A stretch of 64,000 bases of DNA from Gloeotrichia echinulata CP02 (GTDB taxonomy: Bacteria; Cyanobacteriota; Cyanobacteriia; Cyanobacteriales; Nostocaceae). The notes under the pieces were generated by a model, which was not told the DNA's origin, ran no database searches, and saw nothing but the letters and a program-made list of their open reading frames with translations. The stretch is taken from the NCBI GenBank assembly GCA_038087035.1, contig CP051187.1, positions 186,001 to 250,000 on the forward strand, read 5' to 3'. This document shows positions 43,508 through 51,797 of this stretch, piece after piece; positions within the stretch are counted from its first letter, which is position 1, and each line of letters begins with the position of its first letter. The translations under genes were made by a program, and so were the position numbers.

Positions 43508-44740
43508 GTGAAATTATCAAACAATGTCCCACTAAAGGCTAAAATTAATGCTATCAACAGAGAAGACATTATCTGGTATGTACTTTTATTAATTCTTCTC
43601 ATCTTGACATTAATTACTCAATCTTTAGCGAAAAATAGTGTTCTTGAAATATCAAATTTTTATATTCCTGATAGTTATACTTATGAACTGAGAATTTTAA
43701 CAAATAAAGATAGTGAAGATTTTTTAGCTCAAACATATAATATACTTAATCAATTTTTATATAGTTTAAGTTCTCAAAGTTTTTTTATTTTCAATGCCTC
43801 CTTATTATTTATATCGTTGAATCTATGCCGAAGTGTATTTCAATACATATCACCTAAAGCAGTTAATTATGCAAGACTAGCTATAGTAGGAAACCCATAC
43901 TTATTAATTGGTGCAGTTGGACCTAACAAGGAAACTATACTTATTTTCGTGTGTCTAATTTTTTGGAAATTTTTCTTTGTACTAAATGGGCAAATTAGAA
44001 CTATAGTTTTGGTTATTATAGGATTAATACCTCTATTTATTCGTCCAGTAGTTTCTTTTCCTTTATATCTAAGCCTTGTTATATATAAATTAATACAAAA
44101 AAAAATCAATAAGCCTAGAATTCTACTATTATTATTTCTAGGATCATTTTTTTTATTTAATTCAACCCCGTTTGGTAATTCAGTAATTTCAGGCTTACAG
44201 GATGATGACGTTATATCATTTTCAACCTCTAGAATTTATGATATTGCTTTACAACTTAATAGTTATAGTCGGGATGTAATCCTACAATATCCAGCATTTC
44301 TTGCAAAATCAGCAATAATTTTATTTGCGCCAATTATAAGACCATTGAGAATTTTGGAATCACCACTACCTTTACTTGATATTGGATATACAATTATTGC
44401 CTTATTGTTATTTCCGTTTAATCTATCTTTAGTGCTTGTTTTTTTATTTGGAGATAAATTAACAAAAAGAAATTTTTCTAGCTACGAATCAGTAATATTT
44501 TTCTTCACAGTATGCTCTATATTAATAGTAATTCTAAATTCAATTTTAACCTTCCGGTATATTTTTCCTTTTAGTCCATTTATATTTTCTTTGTTTGGAG
44601 TGCAAACATCTCAAACAAGAAAGTATATTTTATATTTAACAGGCATTATTACTTTATTAAGTATATGGTTTTCAATTTTATATCCTTCTAATGATCCAAT
44701 CATCGATGAAGTTATACCTGAATTTTTAGAATGGTTATAG
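43508..44740 (+). CDS. Wzy-like polysaccharide polymerase, polytopic membrane protein
   Basis: 410 residues starting at GTG, about 10-11 membrane helices, very low GC. AIVGNPYLLIGAVGPNKETI resembles the conserved N-K-E region of EpsG/Wzy-type polymerases; no other motif is certain. Expected to polymerise lipid-linked repeat units on the outer face of the plasma membrane. Polymerases are the most variable genes of such loci, so assignment is by topology, motif and context. Confidence 0.65.
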   Translation: MKLSNNVPLKAKINAINREDIIWYVLLLILLILTLITQSLAKNSVLEISNFYIPDSYTYELRILTNKDSEDFLAQTYNILNQFLYSLSSQSFFIFNASLLFISLNLCRSVFQYISPKAVNYARLAIVGNPYLLIGAVGPNKETILIFVCLIFWKFFFVLNGQIRTIVLVIIGLIPLFIRPVVSFPLYLSLVIYKLIQKKINKPRILLLLFLGSFFLFNSTPFGNSVISGLQDDDVISFSTSRIYDIALQLNSYSRDVILQYPAFLAKSAIILFAPIIRPLRILESPLPLLDIGYTIIALLLFPFNLSLVLVFLFGDKLTKRNFSSYESVIFFFTVCSILIVILNSILTFRYIFPFSPFIFSLFGVQTSQTRKYILYLTGIITLLSIWFSILYPSNDPIIDEVIPEFLEWL

Positions 44741-44741
44741 G

Positions 44742-44891
44742 CATAAATTTTTTAAATTAAGCTATTACTCAAGTAAATATGCGATTTTTAATCATGAAGA
44801 TATCCAAAGTACAGAATTAACCTTAAAAATTCCATTCTATTATACAGGTGATAACCCTAAGGAATATTATGTGACAAATCGAATTATCTAA
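44742..44891 (+). pseudogene. C-terminal fragment of an unidentified gene
   Basis: An open stretch (HKFFKLSYYSSKYAIFNHED onward, about 49 codons, ending TAA) with natural-looking composition and no start codon or ribosome site. It begins at the polymerase stop and is probably the 3' relic of a deleted gene of the locus. I cannot identify the family. Confidence 0.4.
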
Positions 44892-44945
44892 CAGTAGTCA
44901 TGCAATATCAAAAGTGAATTTCCAAAAATATTCGGACTAATTTAA

Positions 44946-45737
44946 ATGAGTATACCTATTTTAGTTGTATCATGCGATAAGTATCAGGATGTGTGGCATC
45001 CCTTTTTTCATTGCTTTTTCAAAAATTGGCCAGACTGTCCATACCCAGTTTACTTAGTATCCAATACACTCAAATATCCAGATAATCGAGTATCATCTGT
45101 GCTAATTAATCCTGATATGGACTACAGTTCTAACCTGATCAAAGCTCTAAACCAGATTCCACAAGAATGGGTTATTTTTTGGGTTGAGGATCGTCCTCCT
45201 GCGGTTCCTGTAGATACTGCTCGATTAGTAAAGCTAATTCAGTTAGCTCAGTCCAAAAATGCAGGGTATTTGAAGCTAATTCCTTGTAGCCCTCCAGCTT
45301 TGGTAAATGAAGCAGAAGAAATAGGAGAACTTCCTAAAGGCTCTTGTTACCGTATTTCTATGACAGTTGCTTTATGGAAGAAAGAAACTCTGCTGAAAAT
45401 TCTAAAAGCTGGTGAAACAGCATGGGATATTGAGAAACGAGGAGGGATACAGCGAGCTAATGAAATAGATGATAGGTTTTATGCTTTACCTATTAGAGTT
45501 TTCTCACATCCTCCACTTCTAGATATACATTTAATTTCTAAAGGTAAACTTATGTGGAGAGGAATAAAACTTCTGAAGAATGAAAATGTCTTTCATTTTT
45601 TAGAAAATCGTCCTAGAGCATCACTCTGGAAAAACATATACTTTGAGTGTTACGATTTAGTTTGGAATGCATACTTTTACATGATTTGGTATTGGCGACA
45701 AATGAAAAAATATTTTAATATAAAAATACTACAATAA
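44946..45737 (+). CDS. Putative glycosyltransferase
   Basis: 263 residues. IPILVVSCDKYQDVWHPFFH and CPYPVYLVSN, then VIFWVEDRPPAVPVD with an acidic EDR in place of a DxD, suggest a GT-A-like nucleotide-sugar transferase; EIDDRFYALPIRVF could supply a second acidic site. Family number not recognised. The C-terminal helix (YFYMIWYWRQMKKYF) is basic and aromatic and may bind the membrane. Two broken copies of parts of this gene lie upstream at 42002 and 43124. Confidence 0.65.
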   Translation: MSIPILVVSCDKYQDVWHPFFHCFFKNWPDCPYPVYLVSNTLKYPDNRVSSVLINPDMDYSSNLIKALNQIPQEWVIFWVEDRPPAVPVDTARLVKLIQLAQSKNAGYLKLIPCSPPALVNEAEEIGELPKGSCYRISMTVALWKKETLLKILKAGETAWDIEKRGGIQRANEIDDRFYALPIRVFSHPPLLDIHLISKGKLMWRGIKLLKNENVFHFLENRPRASLWKNIYFECYDLVWNAYFYMIWYWRQMKKYFNIKILQ

Positions 45738-45842
45738 TAATTTAATTTCACTCTTGGGAGTATGTAATAGCTAATTAACTTCAATGCAGAGGCTTTATGC
45801 ATGAAAAAATTCGATATTTATCTGAGCTAATTCAGCAATATT

Positions 45843-46961
45843 ATGAATAATTTACCTACAACTTCTATCGCCATTCCCACATACAACGAATCAACTAACA
45901 TAGAACGAGTAATCAAAGATTTATTGGCAACAGGATATCAGAATTTAATTGAAATCATAGTCGCTGATGGCGGGAGTACGGATAATACTCAAGATATAGT
46001 AAAAAGATTATCTACAGAAGATTCCCGAATCAAACTCATACACAACCCGTTAAAAATTCAATCTGCTGGTCTTAATTTAATTCTACAAGAATGTAAAGGA
46101 GAAATTTTTCTCCGAGCCGATGCTCACTCAGATTACGCGCCTGACTATATAGAAAGATGTGTAGAAGCATTACTAGAATCCAATGCTCTTAATGTTGGCG
46201 GAGCGCAACGTTTTGCAGCCAAAACGCCATTTCAAGCAGGAATAGCTTTAAGTTCCAAGAGCATTTTAGGTAGTGGTGGCGCAAAATATAGAGATCCAAA
46301 TTATGACGGTTATGCTGAAACTGTTTATTTAGGGTGTTTTTGGAAAAAGGCTTTACTAGCAGTATCTGGTTATTCTATTGAAGCAACTCCCAATGAAGAT
46401 GCTGAATTGAACTTAAAATTGAAAGAATATACATTAGAAAATGCAATAAATATTAATCAAGATGACGAATTAAAGCAAAAATTAGTTAATCAAAATTATC
46501 AACCAATTTATATTAGTTCCAAAATTCATGTTTGGTACTATCCCAGAAAGACTTGGCAATCTTTGTGGATTCAATATTTCAAATACGGTGGTAGTCGCTA
46601 CAGAACAACTACTAAGCACTCAATTAAGTCGCAGATTAGAGGTATAATACCATTTCTCGTAATATCTCTGACAATTTTAATGTTGCTTCTTGATTTGTTA
46701 TTTCCTAGTCTAGGACTACCCATTAAAACATTAGTTTTGTTGGGTCTCTTATTACCATTTGTGGAAAGCTGGCGAATCACCTGGAAGTTCCGTAAAACCT
46801 TTAGGGAAGAAATTTGGCGAGGCGATGAAGATAAAATTCCCTCATTTCTGAGTCGCTGGTTTTTCTGCGGAGTCGCCTTATTAACAATGCCAATTGCTCA
46901 CTCTTCCGGTTACGCCTATCAGTTATTCAGGCATAGAGTTTTAAGAATCAGTGGTTGGTAG
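45843..46961 (+). CDS. Family 2 glycosyltransferase, ExoA-like
   Basis: 372 residues. GT-A start SIAIPTYNESTNIERVIKDL, IVADGGSTDNT, donor-site DxD equivalent RADAHSDY and acceptor-side ATPNEDAELNLKL are present. About 35 residues (KEYTLENAININQDDELKQK) form an extra segment before YISSKIHVWYYPRKTW. Two or three C-terminal membrane helices anchor it. Similar in layout to succinoglycan ExoA, adding a sugar to the lipid-linked chain. Last intact gene of the rightward locus. Confidence 0.88.
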   Translation: MNNLPTTSIAIPTYNESTNIERVIKDLLATGYQNLIEIIVADGGSTDNTQDIVKRLSTEDSRIKLIHNPLKIQSAGLNLILQECKGEIFLRADAHSDYAPDYIERCVEALLESNALNVGGAQRFAAKTPFQAGIALSSKSILGSGGAKYRDPNYDGYAETVYLGCFWKKALLAVSGYSIEATPNEDAELNLKLKEYTLENAININQDDELKQKLVNQNYQPIYISSKIHVWYYPRKTWQSLWIQYFKYGGSRYRTTTKHSIKSQIRGIIPFLVISLTILMLLLDLLFPSLGLPIKTLVLLGLLLPFVESWRITWKFRKTFREEIWRGDEDKIPSFLSRWFFCGVALLTMPIAHSSGYAYQLFRHRVLRISGW

Positions 46962-46992
46962 ATAAAATCCAAATTATTTCAGACATAAGCAA

Positions 46993-47131
46993 ATGACTAA
47001 AAAAGCCCTAATCACCGGATTAACTGGCCAAGATGGCTCTTATCTAGCCTAACTCCTCCTAGCCAAAGGCTACCAAGTATTTGGCCTAGTCCGTCGCTCC
47101 AGTTCTGGGAACCTGGAACGCATTAATCACC
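46993..47131 (+). pseudogene. gmd: gmd (GDP-mannose 4,6-dehydratase) 5' remnant
   Basis: MTKKALITGLTGQDGSYLA is followed by TAA where Glu is expected, then in frame LLLAKGYQVFGLVRRSSSGN and LERINH before similarity ends at the orphan antitoxin gene. Only about 46 of roughly 350 codons remain, with a nonsense mutation. This is the boundary between the exopolysaccharide locus and the Rpn/toxin island. Confidence 0.85.
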
Positions 47132-47365
47132 ACCCTCAAATGCTGCCAAAATCTCTTCTGGTAAGGGGGCATTAAAATCTTCTGGTACTACAAAACGTCC
47201 TCGATCCTGCCCTAAACTATGGCGTCGATTACCACCAGGACGAAACGGTACTAACTTTGCAATCGGAACGCCGCGATTAGAAATAATGATTTCTTCTCCC
47301 ATTTCTACACGCGACAACAGCCGCGAGAGATTGGTTTTAGCTTGATGGATATTTACACTTTCCAT
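47123..47365 (-). CDS. Phd/YefM-type antitoxin without partner
   Basis: 80 residues. MESVNIHQAKTNLSRLLSRV and GEEIIISNRGVPIAKLVPF are the N-terminal Phd/YefM DNA-binding fold; the C-terminal acidic tail (FNAPLPEEILAAFEGGD) is the toxin-binding segment usual for partners of PIN (VapC) toxins. The toxin gene, expected immediately downstream on the minus strand, is missing: the coding sequence runs into the gmd remnant. Hence an orphan, possibly left after recombination. Confidence 0.85.
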   Translation of the reverse strand: MESVNIHQAKTNLSRLLSRVEMGEEIIISNRGVPIAKLVPFRPGGNRRHSLGQDRGRFVVPEDFNAPLPEEILAAFEGGD

Positions 47366-47388
47366 GAACTTAAATAAACTAAGTCAAT

Positions 47389-47637
47389 AAACTAAGTTTA
47401 TTTTAGAGCATCTTCTGGTAAATAGACCACGTGGTAGGGGCACGGCATTGCCGTGCCCAGGAGAGGATATGTGCTTATTGCATTAAAATTGCTGTAAGTT
47501 GAAATAGGCGTAAAATGATCGCCTTGAAGGCGTAGCGATGGCGTAGCCCGCGAATGGCATCGCCTTTTGTTATCTTCCATTGGTAGGCGATGGCGTAGCC
47601 CACTTCTGGCATCGCCTTTTTCCAAAACCTACGCAGT
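47389..47637. repeat. Direct repeat flank with palindromes (copy 1)
   Basis: AAACTAAGTTTATTTTAGAG through to the rpn stop is nearly identical to 48808-49056. It contains palindromes GGGCACGGCATTGCCGTGCC and two GGCGATGGCGTAGCCC...GGCATCGCC units. A third, partial copy is at about 54936-54998. Confidence 0.9.
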
Positions 47638-48081
47638 TTACTCATTTGCTGACTGATAAATTTGTCGCAACTCTTCGGTCGTATTCGCAGTTTCTATCGC
47701 CTCTAAAATTGCTGACAACAAATTAACATCCCCAATCGATTCAATTTCCGGTAACAAACTTTGACCCGATTCGCCAAATTTGAGTTTTAATCCCAAGGAT
47801 ATCCCCTTAATTAATCCTTGTTGAATCCCTTGTTCAATCCCAATCCGCTCAACACTGGTAACATAGCGCATAGTTCTAGCCTCTTCATATTCACGAAATT
47901 CTTGCCAAAAATCCTTCTCTAACTCCGATGGTAACGTCAACATCCAATCAATAAATTGGAATAAGTTAATAATATTTTCTCTCTCCAGCCCTTGCTCATA
48001 CAACCTTCTCACCAAAACCAACTTTTGCTGCTTACGTTCTAGGCGATTATTCCGCGTTGCTAATGCTGCCAAATGTGCCAT
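47638..48081 (-). pseudogene. rpn copy A: C-terminal half of an Rpn/PD-(D/E)XK gene
   Basis: 147 codons equal to residues 169 onward of the full copies (MAHLAALATRNNRLERKQQK). The nuclease core with D63, E83 and Q85 is gone; similarity stops at 48086, inside the HNH gene stop codon. The C-terminal 77 codons from the Met at 47869-47871 remain an open frame preceded by GAAGAGG, so a small C-terminal product may still be made. Linker is the short form (IEQGIQQGLIKG). Confidence 0.85.
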
Positions 48082-48083
48082 TA

Positions 48084-48530
48084 CTATTGACGTATATCAT
48101 CAATAGGTGGATGCCAACCTGCTGTTAACCAAAGTTGACGGGAATTTAGAATAAATCCATCATCATGGTCTTGATCATTAAAATCAAAACGACTGCAAGT
48201 TGCACGACCTATAGGAGTTGTTCCAATGATGTTTAACCCATTTTTTGTCCAGATAAAATGCTCTGACCAATTTTGATTTCTCGGATTAAATAATGGAACT
48301 TCTGTTTGTGTTTCTGGATCAATCCCATTTGTAAAATTATACCGTCTTTGATTACAACGATGACAAGCTAAAGCCAAATTATTGAGATCGTCTGTTCCTC
48401 CTAAAGATTGAGGAATAATGTGATCAATGGTAAAGGGTGTTGCATTTGAGCGTTCTGGCGAGTGACAATATTCACACAAGTATTTTGCCCTTTTACGGAC
48501 GTTTAAGCGAACAAAATTGTTGATAACCAC
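48084..48530 (-). CDS. HNH endonuclease
   Basis: 148 residues. Zinc-binding CEYC (19-22) and CHRC (56-59) frame the HNH core TIDHIIPQSLGGTDDLNNLA with D36-H37 and N50/N51. The C-terminal half (EVPLFNPRNQNWSEHFIWTK, TPIGRATCSRF, LWLTAGWHPP) is the usual cyanobacterial extension of this family. The gene follows a small protein gene by 2 bp. Function unknown; such pairs are common in cyanobacterial variable regions, and a toxin-like or defence role is possible. Its stop codon lies in the joint with rpn copy A. Confidence 0.88.
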   Translation of the reverse strand: MVINNFVRLNVRKRAKYLCEYCHSPERSNATPFTIDHIIPQSLGGTDDLNNLALACHRCNQRRYNFTNGIDPETQTEVPLFNPRNQNWSEHFIWTKNGLNIIGTTPIGRATCSRFDFNDQDHDDGFILNSRQLWLTAGWHPPIDDIRQ

Positions 48531-48532
48531 AA

Positions 48533-48763
48533 TTAAGAAGCAAGTTTAGCATTGATAAAACTGAAGATTTTATCTAATTCCAATAACCCAGCTAATTCTG
48601 CTTGTTCATCTGGATTGAGTAAATTTTCTTGATTTTTTTCTAATAGTTCCTCTAAACGAATTTGTAATTCTTCAGTAAAAGAAAAAGGACGAAACTGATC
48701 AGAAAGATTAAGTTTTATTCCATTTTGTAGCCAAGATGAAGGCTGTTTCATTAATTCTTTCAT
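48533..48763 (-). CDS. Small partner protein of the HNH endonuclease
   Basis: 76 residues from MKELMKQPSSW; a longer frame runs upstream to 48862 but its extra part comes from the flanking repeat. LSDQFRPFSFTEELQIRLEE and LLNPDEQAELAGLLELDKIF are helical and acidic. It ends 2 bp before the HNH start, so both are made from one transcript. The two-gene arrangement suggests an inhibitor or specificity partner; not demonstrated. Confidence 0.7.
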   Translation of the reverse strand: MKELMKQPSSWLQNGIKLNLSDQFRPFSFTEELQIRLEELLEKNQENLLNPDEQAELAGLLELDKIFSFINAKLAS

Positions 48764-48807
48764 GGGGAGCTCAATTAATTGAGGATTTTGGTTATTGTTA
48801 AATCTAG

Positions 48808-49056
48808 AAACTAAGTTTATTTTACAGTATCTTCTTGTAAATAGACCACGTGGTAGGGGCACGGCATTGCCGTGCCCAGGAGAGGATATGTGCTTATTGC
48901 ATTAAAATTGCTCTAAGTTGAAATAGGCGTAAAATGATCGCCTTCAAGGCGTAGCGATGGCGTAGCCCGCTTCTGGCATCGCCTTTTGTTATCTTCCATT
49001 GGTAGGCGATGGCGTAGCCCACTTCTGGCATCGCCTTTTTCCAAAACCTACGCAGT
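48808..49056. repeat. Direct repeat flank with palindromes (copy 2)
   Basis: Near-identical to 47389-47637, continuing into rpn copy B, so the direct repeat is about 700 bp in all. Differences such as TTAGAGC/TTACAGT and CTTGAAGG/CTTCAAGG show it is not brand new. Confidence 0.9.
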
Positions 49057-50037
49057 TTACTCATTTGCTGACTGATAAATTTGTCGCAACTCTTCGGTCG
49101 TATTCGCAGTTTCTATCGCCTCTAAAATTGCTGACAACAAATTAACATCCCCAATCGATTCAATTTCCGGTAACAAACTTTGACCCGATTCACCAAATTT
49201 GAGTTTTAATCCCAAGGATATACCCTTAATTAATCCTTGTCGTAGCTGATTTTGACTTTGTTGAATCCCTTGTTCAATCCCTTGTTCAATCCCAATCCGC
49301 TCAACACTGGTAACATAGCGCATAGTTCTAGCCTCCTCATATTCACGAAATTCTTGCCAAAAATCCTTCTCTAACTCCGATGGTAACGTCAACATCCAAT
49401 CAATAAATTGGAATAAGTTAATAATATTTTCTCTCTCCAGCCCTTGCTCATACAACCTTCTCACCAAAGCCAACTTTTGCTGCTTACGTTCTAGGCGATT
49501 ATTCCGCGTTGCTAATGCTGCCAAATGTGCCATTACTACTGTAGCAAATGGGTTACGACTTGCCAGCAATTGCGATTGTCTTTGCTGATAGTCTAACAAC
49601 TTCACTATCGGAAACTGAAAATCCAGCCGACAACCAAACAAATCATAACTAAACCGATTTGGTCGCCAGTTAATTGCCTCATCTCCTAACACTGCTATCG
49701 ACACTACCGAGCGATTGTATATATCAAATATCCGGTAGTGACAATTATACATCCGCCGAGGGAAATTAGATTCTTCCTGGGCTTGCACCTCTATATGCAC
49801 CAAAATCCAAGATTCTTCACCAGAACGGCGATAGATTTTCACCAACTTATCAACCACTCGCTTTCCCAGTTCCGCATCGCGAATGACTTGCTGTAACTCC
49901 TTATCTAAAAACTCCGGTGGTCGGCTCCAGTCAATTTCTGCATGTGCTTCCGGGAAAAAGAATAACATGAATTCTTCAAAATACAGTTGTAAAATGTCTT
50001 TCCAAGGTGAATCAAATTCTGTTTGAGGGTTGGTCAT
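49057..50037 (-). CDS. rpn copy B: full-length Rpn family PD-(D/E)XK nuclease
   Basis: 326 residues. The N-terminal transposase_31-like nuclease core has D63 (VVDKLV), E83 and Q85 (VHIEVQAQ). A helical middle follows, then an EQG/QQG linker (IEQGIEQGIQQSQNQLRQG) and a DUF4351-like C-terminal domain (LIKGISLGLKLKFG). Relatives in E. coli (RpnA-E) are DNA endonucleases that raise recombination. An internal ATG at 49321-49323 preceded by GAGGAGG would give an 88-residue C-terminal product, matching the intragenic antitoxin arrangement reported for Rpn proteins. About 97% like copy D by eye. Confidence 0.9.
   Translation of the reverse strand: MTNPQTEFDSPWKDILQLYFEEFMLFFFPEAHAEIDWSRPPEFLDKELQQVIRDAELGKRVVDKLVKIYRRSGEESWILVHIEVQAQEESNFPRRMYNCHYRIFDIYNRSVVSIAVLGDEAINWRPNRFSYDLFGCRLDFQFPIVKLLDYQQRQSQLLASRNPFATVVMAHLAALATRNNRLERKQQKLALVRRLYEQGLERENIINLFQFIDWMLTLPSELEKDFWQEFREYEEARTMRYVTSVERIGIEQGIEQGIQQSQNQLRQGLIKGISLGLKLKFGESGQSLLPEIESIGDVNLLSAILEAIETANTTEELRQIYQSANE
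49321..49338 (-). promoter_or_regulatory. Internal Shine-Dalgarno and start codon in rpn copy B
   Basis: On the coding strand GAGGAGG is followed after 8 bases by ATG (MRYVTSVERIG). The two Glu codons GAG GAG create the motif. The predicted product is codons 239-326. The same motif is at 51605-51622 in copy C; copies A and D have GAAGAGG. Confidence 0.6.
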
Positions 50038-50412
50038 GAAAGTAGATTTTTCTGCTCCTGATTTTCTGATTTATTATCCCAGGAAACAAACACTCAATAC
50101 AAATAATTTATCGGGTCATGATTGTTATTCACTATCATTCAATACGGTTCAGTTAGAGCCAAAAACCTTGACCCATGTAGGTTGGGTTGAGGAACGTAGA
50201 CCCGAAGGGGCTTGCCGAAGGCTAACCCAACATTTGGCGGGTTTGTTGGGTTACCCTGCGGGTTCTCCGAAGGAGTACGCAAAGCCTCAACCCAACCTAC
50301 AATTTTCCTTAACTGAACCGTATTGCGCTATATCGCTTCTAATTAAGTGTTATTTTTGACAATCATCTTCAAGGGACGCAGCTAATTTCATCCTAGCCAT
50401 AAACCAATACAA
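50038..50412. other. Spacer with PIN-gene start remnant and dispersed repeat
   Basis: ACAAATAATTTATCGGGTCA then TGATTGTTATTCACTATCA (50095-50135) matches the antitoxin/toxin junction of the PIN module at 55655-55690. It is followed by CAGTTAGAGCCAAAAACCTT, also present at 56146, and GTAGGTTGGGTTGAGG. The first part recurs at 52850-52890. Confidence 0.7.
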
Positions 50413-50760
50413 TTACAAAGGCAAATATAAAACTAAATTCGCTAAATCTTCCTGTTCGCTTGCTTTAGCAATTATTTCTAATTCCCTGATACAATCACCA
50501 ATAGAGACAGATAATTGAGAAGCATAAATAACACCTAAAAAAGCAATTCCTTCAGCTTGACGGCGATTAGCTTCAATTAAAAAATCCTGGTCTTGTGAAA
50601 AAATGACGCGCCCAAGTTCTGTTGCTCGGTCAAGTAAAATTGGATCTGGTGTCCCAGCACGTCCATCTTCTTGCACAGTTAAAATATCAACATTTCGCAG
50701 ACGCAATCCAATTGTAATTGCTCTACGTACATGCTCATCCATGTATAAAGCAATAGTCAC
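50413..50760 (-). CDS. DUF5615 PIN-like toxin candidate
   Basis: 115 residues, start GTG. LYMDEHVRRAITIGLRLRNV and VIFSQDQDFLIEANRRQ carry the conserved Asp residues of the DUF5615 Mut7-C-like PIN fold. Its start overlaps the stop of the upstream DUF433 gene as TAGTG, so translation is coupled. DUF433/DUF5615 is a recognised toxin-antitoxin-like pair in cyanobacteria; the toxin presumably acts as an RNase. A fragment of a second copy of this gene start is at 55943-55975. Confidence 0.88.
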   Translation of the reverse strand: MTIALYMDEHVRRAITIGLRLRNVDILTVQEDGRAGTPDPILLDRATELGRVIFSQDQDFLIEANRRQAEGIAFLGVIYASQLSVSIGDCIRELEIIAKASEQEDLANLVLYLPL

Positions 50761-51074
50761 TAGATTAAACCCTGAGCGCGAAGTTTTTTAGCGACAGCAG
50801 ATTCCCCAGCTTGCTGTCTTAATTGTTCAGCATATTTTTCTCGCTGTTCTATATCCGTATCTAATTCTTCTTGATGATCCCAGTAATAAGCTAAGGCTGA
50901 ATGAATTTGGCTCATGGTTAAGTAGGGGTGTTGAAAGTGAAGTTCTTCAGGACTCCAACCGTGAGCCAGATAACCTGTAACTAATTCAATGACTTTCATT
51001 GTAGTTCCCGCAATGATCGGCACTTGGTGATCATTTATTTCTACATATTTATATTCGGTGGTTGTCAGGTTCAT
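50760..51074 (-). CDS. DUF433 antitoxin candidate
   Basis: 104 residues. VPIIAGTTMKVIELVTGYLA, HGWSPEELHFQHPYLTMSQI and HSALAYYWDHQEELD are the DUF433 helix-turn-helix-like core; the C-terminal part (EQREKYAEQLRQQAGESAVA) is a charged helix likely to bind the toxin. First gene of the coupled pair, presumably autoregulating. Confidence 0.88.
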   Translation of the reverse strand: MNLTTTEYKYVEINDHQVPIIAGTTMKVIELVTGYLAHGWSPEELHFQHPYLTMSQIHSALAYYWDHQEELDTDIEQREKYAEQLRQQAGESAVAKKLRAQGLI

Positions 51075-51373
51075 AGTTGATCACAGGAATTTGGTTACTG
51101 GACAAGATTCTGGGACAATATGGGCAATTACTTGGTCATTGTCTAGAAACTAAGTTGATTTTAACTTGAAACAGGCGCTCAATTTATCTCTGGGTCAGAG
51201 CGATCGCTTTTACTATCAAGGAATAAATAGACCACGCAGTAGGGGCACTGCCTTGCCCAGTGGTGTCAACTTAAGCCACAGATGGCTTATTGCCAGGCTT
51301 AGAGGATGTTTGAAAAGTCCTCTTAGGCGATACTCACCTTAGTATCGCCTAAGCATAATCTCAAGTTACTCGT

Positions 51374-51775
51374 TTACTCATTTGCTGACTGATAAATTTG
51401 TCGCAACTCTTCGGTCGTATTCGCAGTTTCTATCGCCTCTAAAATTGCTGACAACAAATTAACATCCCCAATCGATTCAATTTCTGGTAACAAACTTTGA
51501 CCCGATTCGCCAAATTTGAGTTTTAATCCCAAGGATATCCCCTTAATTAATCCTTGTTGAATCCCTTGTTCAATCCCAATCCGCTCAACACTCGTAACAT
51601 AGCGCATAGTTCTAGCCTCCTCATATTCACGAAATTCTTGCCAAAAATCCTTCTCTAATTCCGATGGTAACGTCAACATCCAATCAATAAATTGGAATAA
51701 GTTAATAATATTTTCTCTAATATGCCCCAAACCCTTACCAAGTTTGTTAGGCGATACTAACGCGAGTATCGCCAT
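51374..51775 (-). pseudogene. rpn copy C: C-terminal fragment
   Basis: Rpn similarity covers codons from ENIINLFQFIDWMLTL to the end and stops at about 51720; the codons before it (MAILALVSPNKLGKGLGHIR) come from a flanking palindrome-bearing spacer also found at 53833. The frame is open, with internal start 51605-51607 preceded by GAGGAGG, giving a 77-residue C-terminal product. Short linker form. Nuclease core absent. Confidence 0.85.
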
Positions 51776-51797
51776 TGCATAATCTCAACTTACTCGT
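51719..51797. repeat. Spacer repeat with GGCGATACTAACGCGAGTATCGCC-type palindrome
   Basis: ATGCCCCAAACCCTTACCAA followed by a palindrome with arms GGCGATACT/AGTATCGCC and the run-up to the rpn stop. A near-identical copy is at 53832-53908, and a shorter version at 51315-51373. Confidence 0.85.

Noticed and set aside
47398..47625. 75-codon minus-strand frame in the rpn flank
   Set aside because: Consists of palindromic repeats present in several copies; not a gene.
50030..50359. 109-codon plus-strand frame beside rpn copy B
   Set aside because: Made of a toxin-module relic plus dispersed repeats; the plus-strand frame has no family pattern.
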